Assembly: GCA_051846895.1 (NCBI GenBank)
Contig: JBPYCQ010000020.1
Span: 1-45,223, forward strand
From: CALKAL01 sp051846895
GTDB taxonomy: Bacteria > Bacillota > Bacilli > Bacillales > Alkalibacillaceae
Reading direction: 5' to 3'
DNA: 45,223 bases
The position numbers and the translations under genes were made by a program. Within the stretch, counting starts at the first letter, position 1, and each line of letters starts with the position of its first letter. The notes beneath the pieces were generated by a model that did not search any database, was not told the DNA's origin, and saw only the letters and a list, made by a program, of their open reading frames with translations. This document shows, in pieces, positions 24,858-33,802 of the stretch.

Positions 24858-25058
24858 TCAACCACCTTCTATACAAGTTGCAGTAGAACTTCCTACAACA
24901 GAATTTAATTCTTTAAGTAGTAAGGGTAGAAGTTCGTTTTCCACTATTGTTGCTAAGGTTTGCTCAGTAAGGGGTATATTATATTTGTTAAAGACATCCT
25001 TTGTTTCAGCCCAAACTTCAACAATTGCACCTGGAGACATGTTAGATTGGATAACCAT
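24858..25058 (-). CDS. Small protein of 66 residues, unknown (distant DUF1858/ScdA_N-like flavour)
   Basis: It has a strong AAGGAGG site before ATG 25058. The sequence VWAETKDVFNKYNIPLTEQT (about residues 15-34) recalls the helix of ScdA_N/DUF1858 proteins, where a VFxKYxI pattern occurs, and the C-terminus ends with Cys and GG (ATCIEGG). This is a weak similarity, not an assignment. The protein is acidic and leucine-rich in the middle and lacks membrane helices. No neighbour explains it. Confidence 0.65.
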   Translation of the reverse strand: MVIQSNMSPGAIVEVWAETKDVFNKYNIPLTEQTLATIVENELLPLLLKELNSVVGSSTATCIEGG

Positions 25059-25265
25059 TGTTGCTTCCTCCTTTGACCGTATTTAATTATTACTGTCACA
25101 CCGTATGAAGCTTTCTTATTTGATTAATTCCTCAATACTAAAGTAAAATGTTTTACATCTTTATTAAAAGTAATGAGATGGGGAAAATATTGATTGATGT
25201 TCTCACAATTATAATAAGCAATAGACTTTCCTCTCTTAATAATAAAAGATTCCTATTCAAAAAGG

Positions 25266-27068
25266 GTGATCAATATTCAACATGAATTTGCACTAATTAG
25301 TATTGTGATTGTCATTGCTCTCGGTATGTTCTCTCAGTGGTTAGCATGGAGAATCCAGTGGCCATCTATCGTCATCATGACGATTGCTGGACTTATCATT
25401 GGTCCGTTACTCGGTTTAGTTAATCCACAGGAAGCGTTAGGAAGTCTTTATAGCCCGATTATCTCTTTAGCGGTCGCTTTAATATTATTTGAAGGTAGTA
25501 CAAGCCTCGATATTCGCGAATTAAAAGGAATATCCAAGTCCGTTTCTCGCATTGTGACTTTAGGAACCTTTTTAGCATGGATGGGTGGCTCTTTAGCCGC
25601 ACACTTTATTGCTGGTCTTAGTCTTGAAATCGCCTTTATTATTGGTGGACTGTTTGTTGTGACGGGCCCTACTGTCATCATCCCATTACTGAGACAAGCA
25701 AAATTAACGCCACGAGTGTCTACGGTTCTGAAATGGGAGGGTATAATTGTTGATCCTGTTGGCCCGCTTCTAGCTTTATTTGCATATGAAATTATGAAAA
25801 TAACCTCAGCAGAATCGTTCACATTTAGTGATTTTATACCGTTTTTTGTTGATTCCGTCTTAGCCGTTTTGGTCGGATTTGCGATTGGGATATTGGTTAG
25901 TATTTTAGTTGGCAAAGGATTGTTTCCTGAATATCAAAAGTCTCCAATTATCTTTTGTTTTGTTTTAATATGTTTTACGACTGGCGAAGTCATCATGCAT
26001 GAGACCGGCATGCTTGCTGTAACTGTCATGGGGCTCACATTAGCTCGGTCAAAAAAATACGTGCATGCGATTGGAAGCATCGGTCATTTCATGGAAAATA
26101 TTTCGATCATGCTTACATCAACAGTGTTTATATTACTAACAGCATCACTAACAAAAGAAACGATTATGGAAATTTTCACTTGGCCAATCATCCTATTTGT
26201 TGCTGCCATGCTTTTTATCGTAAGACCTTTATCTATTTGGCTGTCAACGGTTGGAACTGAACTAACGTTACAAGAAAAAACACTGATAGGTTGGATTGCA
26301 CCTAGAGGAATTGTTGCCTTAACAGTTTCAGGGTATTTTGCTGGAATATTAATGGAAGATGGTTACCAAAATGCCAACATCTTAACATCACTTACGTTAG
26401 CATTAGTATTTATTACCGTTACTGCACACGGCTTTACAATCGGTCCAATCGCTCGAAAGCTTGGCTTGGCTAATGCCGACTCATCAGGCGTTGTCATAGT
26501 AGGGGCGAGTAGTTTTTCGATCACTTTAGCCAAACATTTAAAAGAGATGGAGACACCGGTCCTAATAGTCGATACATCTGATGATCAATTGTACCGTGCA
26601 AGAAAATTGGACATACCGACTTACCATGGAGAAATCCTTTCAGAGCATAGTGATTTTGAAATAGACATGACCCCTTATGAAACCATTTTGGCTATGAAGG
26701 GGGATGCAGCTTATAATGCTCTTGTCTGTCAAACATACATCCCAGAATTCGGTTATAACAATACATTCTCCCTTCCAATTGGTACGAGTCAACTTGAACA
26801 TAAAAGAATTCCACCCGCACTTAAAGCGAATGCATTATTTGGTGAGGGAGAAACATTTACGGAACTAAATAAAAAAGTAAACACTGGCTATACGATGAAA
26901 ATTATTAATATCGATCAAAAACAAACCGTGCTAAAAGAAGAGCTTAAACCAGAAGGAACACCATTATGTATTAAACGAAAAAACGGAAGCCTTTCCTTTG
27001 TCACATTTAGGCAAAAACTCATGCTCGATGAAGGAGATCAACTTCTAATGCTAGTGCTGGAGAAATAA
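25266..27068 (+). CDS. CPA1-type Na+(K+)/H+ antiporter with C-terminal TrkA-like domain
   Basis: A 600-residue secondary transporter. Residues about 5-395 hold 12-13 membrane helices with the NhaP-type features VTGPTVIIPLLRQ and the ion-site region EGIIVDPVGPLLALFAYE (near 158-178). The cytoplasmic tail has a nucleotide-binding Rossmann segment GVVIVGASSFSITLAKHL near 412 and an RCK_C-like end, suggesting gating by a nucleotide. It would exchange monovalent cations for protons for pH and salt tolerance. Start is unclear: GTG 25266 sits inside AAAGGGTGATC, a near-perfect anti-SD match, which leaves no canonical start at normal distance except ATT 25275. ATG does not occur in frame near it. Confidence 0.9.
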   Translation: MINIQHEFALISIVIVIALGMFSQWLAWRIQWPSIVIMTIAGLIIGPLLGLVNPQEALGSLYSPIISLAVALILFEGSTSLDIRELKGISKSVSRIVTLGTFLAWMGGSLAAHFIAGLSLEIAFIIGGLFVVTGPTVIIPLLRQAKLTPRVSTVLKWEGIIVDPVGPLLALFAYEIMKITSAESFTFSDFIPFFVDSVLAVLVGFAIGILVSILVGKGLFPEYQKSPIIFCFVLICFTTGEVIMHETGMLAVTVMGLTLARSKKYVHAIGSIGHFMENISIMLTSTVFILLTASLTKETIMEIFTWPIILFVAAMLFIVRPLSIWLSTVGTELTLQEKTLIGWIAPRGIVALTVSGYFAGILMEDGYQNANILTSLTLALVFITVTAHGFTIGPIARKLGLANADSSGVVIVGASSFSITLAKHLKEMETPVLIVDTSDDQLYRARKLDIPTYHGEILSEHSDFEIDMTPYETILAMKGDAAYNALVCQTYIPEFGYNNTFSLPIGTSQLEHKRIPPALKANALFGEGETFTELNKKVNTGYTMKIINIDQKQTVLKEELKPEGTPLCIKRKNGSLSFVTFRQKLMLDEGDQLLMLVLEK

Positions 27069-27130
27069 ATCTCCAGCTCTTTTTACTTCACGATAGCCAA
27101 TGTGTTCCATTAAAAGTGACGCACATTCTC

Positions 27131-27628
27131 CTAATTAACATTAAGATATTCCTTAATAAACTGCTTATTTTCAAAACCAAGAAAATCAAAGCCGTAATAA
27201 ATTAACAACGAAAATAGCACTGACCAAACAGTAATACTAAGAGAAACCCAAAAAGATGCCGCACCACGTGAACCACCCATTGTAACAGCAAAAATAGTTG
27301 TTAGATGACTTCCAACTAATAACGGCCCAAGAAAAGCAAGACCTGGAACCCCATATTTATTAAAAATCCGCTCCGCCCTTTTATTCTTTTTCTTTTCTTT
27401 TTCCTCTTTCTTCTTTCTTCTCTTTTCTCTCCAGTTCTTAAATTTATCAATAAAAAAAGCAACGAGAAAAATGGTCAAAATATTTCCAACCAACCCAATC
27501 AGAAGAGTCAGCGTCATATTAAGACCACCTGCGACCCCAAGCGGAATGACAAAATAAGCTTCAAAAAACGGAGCTGCGGAAAAAACGAATACAGCTATAT
27601 ATGTAACTAACAGTTTTATTTGAATCAC
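27131..27628 (-). CDS. Small multidrug-export family membrane protein
   Basis: Membrane protein of about 165 residues of the Sm_multidrug_ex (COG2426) family. The first helices contain FSAAPFFEAYFVIPLGVAGGL and a highly charged Lys/Glu loop (about 60-85) follows. Then GVPGLAFLGPLLVGSHLTT, a signature of the family. The actual substrate is unknown. The frame is open to 27676, but GTG 27628 (reading MIQIKLLVTYIAVF) matches the family start and has AGGG upstream. It converges on the antiporter gene. Confidence 0.85.
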   Translation of the reverse strand: MIQIKLLVTYIAVFVFSAAPFFEAYFVIPLGVAGGLNMTLTLLIGLVGNILTIFLVAFFIDKFKNWREKRRKKKEEKEKKKNKRAERIFNKYGVPGLAFLGPLLVGSHLTTIFAVTMGGSRGAASFWVSLSITVWSVLFSLLIYYGFDFLGFENKQFIKEYLNVN

Positions 27629-27982
27629 CTCGCACCCTACGCCCTCTTTTAAACGAGAATAATCTATACTAGTCACCTCTCCACAGGCTCCTTATACTAA
27701 TTATGCTACAGTTCGTTTTGAAAAGAAAAAGAAAGCTTTTTTATATATGTTTTACCTTCAAATCAACAATATAAAATTAAGCATGTTACAGCTTTTGAAC
27801 GACTAACACACTTATTTCCCGGATAATTAAACTCCAAATTATTCTTTTTTTATTGACCAAGTCTCATACATACTCTAAATCTTTAACCTCTTATAAATGA
27901 CCAAGTGTCCAAGTAGACGAATACCCTTCCCATTAGTGACAAGTGCACATCTTACTCAACCGTTATTTAATTGTCACCATTT

Positions 27983-28006
27983 ATTCATTCTCCGTTCATA
28001 TATGAA
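27983..28006 (+). promoter_or_regulatory. Candidate operator upstream of the hrtBA-like genes
   Basis: ATTCATT at 27983-27989 and GTTCATA at 27994-28000 form an imperfect direct repeat with 11-bp step, and TTCATATATGAA at 27995-28006 is a perfect palindrome. The known HssR site of Staphylococcus hrtAB is a direct repeat of GTTCATATT, which the second half resembles. A similar response regulator could bind here 41 bp before hrtB. This is inference. The rest of the 418-bp gap (27629-28046) has no gene. Confidence 0.35.
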
Positions 28007-28046
28007 TTATAGACTAAAGACACCCTAACAGAATGGAGGAAAACAG

Positions 28047-29078
28047 ATGAACATCGCATGGAAGGAAATTAAAAAAAATAAAGCAAGATTTTTAATTTTA
28101 GGTTCTATCGTTTTTCTTGTCAGCCTATTGACCTTTATTATTTCTGGCTTAGCTAATGGATTATCTCAAGATAATGCCGCCTTAATTAAAGACTTGCCAG
28201 ACGGACATTTTTATATGAACGAAGATGCTGAGGGAACATTTAACTTATCAAGAATAGATCAACATACTCAAGAGCAAATATTAAATACTCATAAAGACGC
28301 AGTTGCTTTTTCAATACAAATGGGATTTTTAAATGATGAAGCTGATAAACAGCGAAGTGTCGTCTTTGTCACATCGACAGACTCAGACCATTTCATAACT
28401 GTCAAACAAGGAGAAGTCGCCCTTGACCATTCACTACAGGACGAAGGAATTAAAGTCGGTGATTCCTTAACGAATAACCAACATAGCGAGAATTTCATTG
28501 TAAACGAATTCGTAGAACAAAAGAAATTTAGCCATGCACCTGTGGCGTTTATAAACGCCGAAGATTACAAACAAATTTATCGCACTGAAGATATGCAGCT
28601 CATCTTCATCCCAGGTGACGAATCACAATCATTTAACGGTTTACAATCTTTTTCTAACAAACAATTTCTTAATTCGATACCAAGTTATAGCGCAGAACAA
28701 ATGTCTCTAAATATGATCGTATGGTTTCTCGTTGTTATTAGCGGGATGTTATTTGCAATCTTCTTCTACATGATGAACGTTCAAAAAATTGGTCTCTACG
28801 GCATCTTGAAAGCAATCGGTGTAAAAACGAGCACACTATTCAAAATGATGTGGGCACAGATGCTGTTCATCACAACGATAGCACTTATACTTTCAATCAC
28901 ATGTAGCCAACTATTTAATATCATTGCACCTAAAGGAATGCCCTTTAGCTTAACAACCGAAACAACGTTACAACTAACAATCATATTCCTAATTATCGGC
29001 TTTATTGGAGCAACCCTATCAGGCATCCAAATTAAAAAAATCGAACCACTACAAGCCATACAACAAGGAGAGGTTTAA
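28047..29078 (+). CDS. HrtB-like ABC transporter permease
   Basis: FtsX-type permease of 343 residues: one helix near 15-37, a large external domain (about 38-220), then three helices near 222-245, 263-286 and 308-330. The start MNIAWKEIKKNKARF, the block SYSAEQMSLNMIVWF near 215, the stretch KIGLYGILKAIGVKT and the ending LQAIQQGEV match HrtB (DevC-type), the permease of the heme/toxic-lipid exporter HrtBA. AATGGAGG precedes ATG 28047. The ATPase gene starts 1 bp after its stop. In Staphylococcus it is controlled by HssRS, but no such two-component system lies in this window. Confidence 0.85.
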   Translation: MNIAWKEIKKNKARFLILGSIVFLVSLLTFIISGLANGLSQDNAALIKDLPDGHFYMNEDAEGTFNLSRIDQHTQEQILNTHKDAVAFSIQMGFLNDEADKQRSVVFVTSTDSDHFITVKQGEVALDHSLQDEGIKVGDSLTNNQHSENFIVNEFVEQKKFSHAPVAFINAEDYKQIYRTEDMQLIFIPGDESQSFNGLQSFSNKQFLNSIPSYSAEQMSLNMIVWFLVVISGMLFAIFFYMMNVQKIGLYGILKAIGVKTSTLFKMMWAQMLFITTIALILSITCSQLFNIIAPKGMPFSLTTETTLQLTIIFLIIGFIGATLSGIQIKKIEPLQAIQQGEV

Positions 29079-29079
29079 T

Positions 29080-29784
29080 ATGCCCATTTTTACAATCGAA
29101 AACGTTAAAAAAACATTCACAAACGGCGAAGTACAAGAAACAGTATTAAAAGGAGTTAACCTTACCCTACAAGAAGGAGAAATCACAGCACTCGTCGGAG
29201 CATCAGGCTCAGGAAAAAGCACACTCCTAACCATCGCAGCAGGACTCCAACCCGCTTCAGACGGCCAAATCAAATTCGAAAACAAAACAATAACAAACAT
29301 GAACCCAGAACAAATACGAAAAATACGAGCAAGCAAATTCGGCTTCGTCTTTCAGTTCGCACACCTAGTACCCTTTCTCACCGTCGAAGAACAACTACAA
29401 TTAATGCTAGAAACATCCGAAACGAAGCTAAAAAAACAAGAACAAAAAAACGAAATCCACCGAATACTAAAACTAGTCGAAATGAATCATCGAAGAACCG
29501 CCTACCCATCATCACTATCAGGCGGAGAAAAACAACGCGTCGCTATAGCACGAGCCATTATTCATCGACCAAAAGTACTCTTCGCAGACGAACCAACAGC
29601 AAGCCTAGACTCAAAAAGATCCAAAGACATCATGACACTCATCCGAGAGCTAACAAAAACACTCAACATCACAACCCTAATTGTCACCCATGACGAAGAC
29701 ATGCTAACCTATGTCGACCACATTATTAAAATGACCGATGGATTAATTGAAAAAAATAACGCGCAACTCATCTCAACTAGATAA
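29080..29784 (+). CDS. HrtA-like ABC transporter ATP-binding protein
   Basis: ATPase of about 234 residues that powers the preceding permease. Walker A GASGSGKST, signature LSGGEKQR, Walker B VLFADEPT, the switch His in VTHD and a Q-loop FQFAHLVPF are all intact. FQFAHLVPF and the short length match the MacB/HrtA group. The start at 29080 (MPIFTIENV) follows AAGGAGAGG; a longer frame from 29005 lies inside the permease gene and is rejected. Base composition is odd: the coding strand becomes A/C-rich with few Ts compared with the permease. Confidence 0.92.
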   Translation: MPIFTIENVKKTFTNGEVQETVLKGVNLTLQEGEITALVGASGSGKSTLLTIAAGLQPASDGQIKFENKTITNMNPEQIRKIRASKFGFVFQFAHLVPFLTVEEQLQLMLETSETKLKKQEQKNEIHRILKLVEMNHRRTAYPSSLSGGEKQRVAIARAIIHRPKVLFADEPTASLDSKRSKDIMTLIRELTKTLNITTLIVTHDEDMLTYVDHIIKMTDGLIEKNNAQLISTR

Positions 29785-29893
29785 TAATATTTAACTACCA
29801 GCACTAATTAAAAATAGTTAAGAAACCCAAAGACCCATATGATGTAGAAAACCATATAATACTCTTCAAGAGATCGTAAAAAAATAAAAACTC

Positions 29894-29921
29894 TTGCAAA
29901 ACAATTTAAAAGCTTTATAAT
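29894..29921 (+). promoter_or_regulatory. Sigma-A promoter of the T-box/brnQ transcript
   Basis: TTGCAA and TATAAT are separated by 16 bp and lie about 50 bp before the T-box stem I. No gene lies in 29785-29960. Confidence 0.7.
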
Positions 29922-29964
29922 AAATTTAATCAAAGCATACATTTGACTTTTTTTAAAAATCAAA

Positions 29965-30226
29965 ATCGATGACGAGAAAAGTAGCTTGAATTTCTTAGAC
30001 TACAGAGAGCTAGCGGATGGTGAAAGCTAGTGTCAAGAAACAAGTGAAAATCATCTCTGAGATGCAATACTGAAGCTATAGTAAGTATTGCCGGGATGCC
30101 AGCCGTTACAAGTGGACGCGTATGATAGTACGTTGATTGAGAGCCGTTAAAAGTTTTTTATATTTTAGCGGAAGTAGGGTGGTAACGCGAGTAGAGCTCG
30201 TCCCTTCATTAGGGGCGGGCTTTTTA
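29965..30226 (+). ncRNA. T-box leader, isoleucine specifier (AUC)
   Basis: A complete T-box riboswitch. Stem I begins near 29968; AGTAG lies on its 5' side, GGATGGTGAAAGC forms the apical loop region, and GTGAAA precedes the specifier ATC at 30050-30052, then ATCTCTGAG. The T-box sequence AGGGTGGTAACGCG is at 30176-30189; its TGGT pairs with a tRNA ending ACCA. The terminator stem GCTCGTCCCT / AGGGGCGGGC (30196-30220) is followed by TTTTT. Uncharged tRNA-Ile should prevent termination and switch on brnQ. The reading of AUC as specifier is by position in the conserved context. Confidence 0.92.
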
Positions 30227-30353
30227 TATTGTTTATCACCTGGAAGGTTATCAATTCTTGTTGAAGCACGTCCCTACATGACCTATCTAACACGGCGGTC
30301 TGGCACTCCAGAAACAATTCAAAAAATACATCAAGAAAAGGGAGAAAGAGTAA

Positions 30354-31691
30354 ATGAAGAAGCGAGACACACTTTTTGTAGGACTAATGTTATTCTCAAT
30401 GTTTTTTGGAGCTGGAAACTTAATATTTCCTCCATTCCTCGGAATGGGTGCAGGAACTTCCTTCTGGCCAGCTATGACAGGGTTTATTATTACAGGGGTT
30501 GGGCTACCACTATTAGTTGTTTCAGCAATCGCACTAGTAAAGGATGGGGGCAACGCTCTTGGGAACAGAGTTCATCCATGGTTTGGTGTTGTCTTTACGA
30601 TCATGGTGTACTTATCGATTGGGCCGTTCTTCGGAATACCCCGTAATGCGAATGTTGCCTTTGAAATGGGCTTCCATACATATTTTGATAATCGTCTAAA
30701 CGAGTCGTTATTATTATTAGGATTTACAGCGGTATTCTTTTTACTTGTTTATTTATTAAGTTTAAATCCAACTAAAGTTGTTAATTATATGGGGCGTGTT
30801 ATAACTCCAACGTTATTATTATCACTTGCAGTACTATTTGTTACTAGTCTGTACAAATTAACAAAACCATTACAAGCGCCTAACGAAACGTATGAAACGG
30901 CTTCACTATTTAAAGGTTTTATCGATGGATATCAAACAATGGATGCACTTGCAGCACTTGCTTTTGGAATTGTTGTATTAACAGCGATTAAGGAGAAAGG
31001 TGTAACAAGTCAGAAGCAATTGACCACTTATATGGTGAAGGCAGGATTAATCGCAGGGCTAGCTCTTTCACTTGTCTATACTGGAATCGGCTTAATCGGA
31101 GCACGAATGGCTTCATACGGCACATTCGATAACGGTACATCCGTACTATCAACTGCTGCGACTGTTATTCTTGGGCAAAACGGGAAACTATTGCTAGGCT
31201 TTATTTTTACATTAGCTTGTTTTACGACTTGTGTCGGCTTAACAATCGCTTGCGGACAATATTTTTCAAAAATGTTTAAGAAACTAAGTTATCGTACGGT
31301 CGTGACTCTCGTAACTATTGCTAGTTTCTTGATTGCGAACCTAGGTCTGAATCAAATCATTGCTATTTCCGTTCCGTTTCTTGTCATGTCATACCCACTC
31401 ACTATAGTCCTTGTAACACTTGTCTTCTTCCACCGCTTCTTCGGTGGATCACAAAAGGTGTATGCTGGGGCGATGTTATTAACAGGAGTTGTTAGTCTAT
31501 ATGATGGCATTAAAATGTTCGGATTAAATTTAAGTGGGCTTGAATTCATCATGAAGCAGCTCCCATTCGCTTCAGTTGGGCTAGGATGGGTCGTTCCCGC
31601 CATGATCGGTGGCGTCATCGGATTCCTTCTTGAAAAAGTGAGCCGGTCATCTATTAATAACGAAGGAACTCAATTAAAGAAAACCATATAA
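30354..31691 (+). CDS. brnQ: Branched-chain amino acid transporter BrnQ (LIVCS family)
   Basis: Na+(H+)-coupled importer of isoleucine, leucine and valine, 445 residues with about 12 helices, the normal size. The N-terminal FFGAGNLIFPPFLGMGAG near residue 19 and IGPFFGIPRNANVAFEMG near 85 are signature segments of the family. ATG 30354 follows GGGAGAAAGAG. A leader with an Ile T-box sits upstream, separated by about 125 nt of untranslated RNA after the terminator, so uptake is linked to isoleucine starvation. A terminator hairpin follows. Confidence 0.95.
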   Translation: MKKRDTLFVGLMLFSMFFGAGNLIFPPFLGMGAGTSFWPAMTGFIITGVGLPLLVVSAIALVKDGGNALGNRVHPWFGVVFTIMVYLSIGPFFGIPRNANVAFEMGFHTYFDNRLNESLLLLGFTAVFFLLVYLLSLNPTKVVNYMGRVITPTLLLSLAVLFVTSLYKLTKPLQAPNETYETASLFKGFIDGYQTMDALAALAFGIVVLTAIKEKGVTSQKQLTTYMVKAGLIAGLALSLVYTGIGLIGARMASYGTFDNGTSVLSTAATVILGQNGKLLLGFIFTLACFTTCVGLTIACGQYFSKMFKKLSYRTVVTLVTIASFLIANLGLNQIIAISVPFLVMSYPLTIVLVTLVFFHRFFGGSQKVYAGAMLLTGVVSLYDGIKMFGLNLSGLEFIMKQLPFASVGLGWVVPAMIGGVIGFLLEKVSRSSINNEGTQLKKTI

Positions 31692-31697
31692 TAATTA

Positions 31698-31730
31698 GGA
31701 GTCTGTGGATCAATCATATCCATAGACTCC
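31698..31730 (+). terminator. Terminator of brnQ
   Basis: A 12-bp stem GGAGTCTGTGGA / TCCATAGACTCC (one G-U) with a 9-nt loop, followed by CTTCATTT. Confidence 0.75.
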
Positions 31731-31796
31731 CTTCATTTAGATACTGATTAATGCTTTATTTACACTTGCATATCTATCAACTTTACTAAATTAGTC

Positions 31797-31805
31797 TGTT
31801 ATAAT
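31797..31805 (+). promoter_or_regulatory. Extended -10 promoter of the EamA permease gene
   Basis: TGTTATAAT is an extended -10 box (TGnTATAAT) 37 bp before the start codon. There is no good -35, as is usual for extended -10 promoters. Confidence 0.6.
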
Positions 31806-31841
31806 ACTAGAGGATGTTTTCGGCAACAAGGAGGACTCAAC

Positions 31842-32750
31842 ATGAAGCTAAATAAAGGAATTATTACTGTTTTAATTGGTGCTGGATGCTTTGGCTTTAC
31901 ACCCGTTTTTGCAAAAATGGGGTTTGGATTTGGCTATTCACTTGGACAGATCACCATTGTTCAAATGGTTACGTCATTTCTCATACTATGGATGATTACA
32001 TTTTTCAGTAAACGTTCAAGCTTCAAAGGGATAAATAAGAAAAACATTTTACCAATTATGGTCACAGGATGCCTTGTTGGGCTTACTAGTATATTTTATT
32101 ATGCAGCACTACTCTATTTACCCGCGTCACTCGCTATTATTTTAATGTTCCAATTTGTTTGGATTGGCATTATTTTAGATTGGATCATTAACAAAGTAAG
32201 ACCTGCACCCGTTACAATCCTTTCAATTGTTTTAATCTTAATAGGTGTCTTTTTCGCTTCGAATATCGTTGACGGAGAGATTCAAGCCTTACCAGTCAAA
32301 GGATTTGTATACGGTATTTTATCTGCATTTACGTATGCAGGTTTTATTATTTTCAGTGGGAAGGTTGCAGTCAATGTCGATCCATGGACGCGAACTTCTA
32401 TTATGGTAACAGGATCTATGATATTAGTGTTGATTCTTTTTATGAGGGAAGTTCCGTCTGTATTGAACTTTGATACTAAGCTAATGACTATCGCTTTAGG
32501 AGCTTCATTATTTGGAGCCGTTTTACCACCACTATTTTTCGCAATTGGAGCTCCGCTAATCTCTGGGAGCATGGCAAATATATTAACATCGTTTGAATTA
32601 CCTGTAGCTATTCTATCCGCAAGCATTATCTTGTCGGAAATAATCACTCCGTCACAGTGGTTAGGAACGATTATAATCATTTTGGCAATCGCATTAAACG
32701 AGCTCGGGGTAAACCATGCAAACAAACGAAAACTCAGGCAAGCATCGTGA
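31842..32750 (+). CDS. EamA/DMT-family permease
   Basis: Drug/metabolite transporter of 302 residues with ten predicted helices in two EamA repeats (about 5-135 and 150-285). The C-terminal repeat contains the usual ILTSFELPVAILSASIILSE segment near the end of helix 9. Substrate unknown; family members export amino acids or metabolites. AAGGAGG lies 8 nt before ATG 31842. It is monocistronic. Confidence 0.88.
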   Translation: MKLNKGIITVLIGAGCFGFTPVFAKMGFGFGYSLGQITIVQMVTSFLILWMITFFSKRSSFKGINKKNILPIMVTGCLVGLTSIFYYAALLYLPASLAIILMFQFVWIGIILDWIINKVRPAPVTILSIVLILIGVFFASNIVDGEIQALPVKGFVYGILSAFTYAGFIIFSGKVAVNVDPWTRTSIMVTGSMILVLILFMREVPSVLNFDTKLMTIALGASLFGAVLPPLFFAIGAPLISGSMANILTSFELPVAILSASIILSEIITPSQWLGTIIIILAIALNELGVNHANKRKLRQAS

Positions 32751-32913
32751 AGTTAAATTTAATTAAAATATAAGGTGAAACGCTAGAATGATAATGGCGC
32801 TCTGACAAATTTTGATTAAATATTCTTTTGTATGTCTCATCTTACTTAAGTCCAAACCCCTACTTAAGAACTGTAGCATGACTAAAAATCTAGTTTTGCC
32901 TTTTAGCCAACCA

Positions 32914-33537
32914 CTATTTTGAATGACTTATTTTTTTATAAGTAAGTCTACTATGATGTAATTGATTTATAGAAAGAACAGATAGAAACTCTTTATCTAG
33001 TAACGGATAATCATACAATCTTCCTTCATAAACCATTTCAAAACGCGGGTGTACTGAAAAATCATTCGGAGTGACGAGAGCAGATGGAAGATCCCATAAA
33101 TACAGCCCACTTTTTTCAAATACCTCTGAAACAAATTGAGAGCAAAAATACTTATCCCTTTGACTAATAGGAAGATTAATAGCCACACCAATAAGCCCCA
33201 ACAAATTGTACGAGTATTTATCTTTATTATTATTGAAGTTCTGGATAACATCTCTTATGCGTATATGCACATTCGGAGAAACCTCAATCTTTAATAATTT
33301 ACATCTCGTATTATAGTAATGTCGGTAGGTACCGATGTAGACATCTTCTTTAATAAAGCCCGCATTCAATGGGTTTCTCGGATGTTTTCTGCCAAAACTG
33401 TATATCTCATTAAGCTCTTCATCAAAGACGATAGAAGCATGATTGTATGGGGCATTAGTAAATCTTTTAATCATTTTCGTAAACAGCGTACCCGTATCCG
33501 TTAATAAAACATAAATCCTTTTTTTTCTATCCATCAT
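32914..33537 (-). CDS. YiiX-like permuted papain-fold cysteine peptidase
   Basis: About 207 residues. The order of catalytic residues is circularly permuted relative to NlpC/P60: His in NAPYNHASIVFD near residue 33, then Cys in KYFCSQFVSEVFEKSG near 132, as in the YiiX/YaeF (NlpC/P60-like) enzymes, whose substrates may be lipids or peptides. No signal peptide is seen, so it is probably cytoplasmic. ATG 33537 has AGGGGAA upstream; the frame opens on TTG 33567 without a site. It is 40 bp downstream of the YozG-like regulator and may share its transcript. Confidence 0.8.
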   Translation of the reverse strand: MMDRKKRIYVLLTDTGTLFTKMIKRFTNAPYNHASIVFDEELNEIYSFGRKHPRNPLNAGFIKEDVYIGTYRHYYNTRCKLLKIEVSPNVHIRIRDVIQNFNNNKDKYSYNLLGLIGVAINLPISQRDKYFCSQFVSEVFEKSGLYLWDLPSALVTPNDFSVHPRFEMVYEGRLYDYPLLDKEFLSVLSINQLHHSRLTYKKISHSK

Positions 33538-33577
33538 CGTTTCCCCTGTCCTTTTTCTAGCGACCAACTATTTAACC

Positions 33578-33793
33578 TTAAACGTCCGCATCACTTCTAT
33601 ATTCTAAAATATCCCCTGGCTGACAATCTAATGCCTTACAGATTTCATTTAAGGTTGAAAGTCTAATAGCTTTTGCCTTGCCATTTTTTAATATTGAAAG
33701 ATTCGACATCGTGATTCCGACCTTCTCTGATAATTCCGTCACACTCATTTTTCTTTTCGCCAACATCACATCTATATTTATTATAATAGCCAT
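33578..33793 (-). CDS. YozG-like XRE-family transcriptional regulator
   Basis: A 71-residue helix-turn-helix protein: residues 5-60 form an XRE domain (MLAKRKMSVTELSEKVGITM and SNLSILKNGKA). It ends with GDILEYRSDADV, typical of YozG/Cro-like small repressors. It lies 9 bp after the DUF2975 membrane protein gene, the same pair as yoaS-yozG in B. subtilis, and so probably regulates that operon. GAGGTGAAAC precedes ATG 33793. The inverted repeat upstream of the operon could be its operator. Confidence 0.9.
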   Translation of the reverse strand: MAIIINIDVMLAKRKMSVTELSEKVGITMSNLSILKNGKAKAIRLSTLNEICKALDCQPGDILEYRSDADV

Positions 33794-33802
33794 TGTTTCA
33801 CC

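Noticed and set aside
27628..27676. ATA start codon for the small multidrug-export protein
   Set aside because: GTG 27628 gives the family-typical N-terminus with AGGG upstream, so no unusual start is needed.
30137..30646. 169-residue plus-strand ORF
   Set aside because: It runs through the T-box terminator and into brnQ in another frame. It has no family features and no ribosome site.
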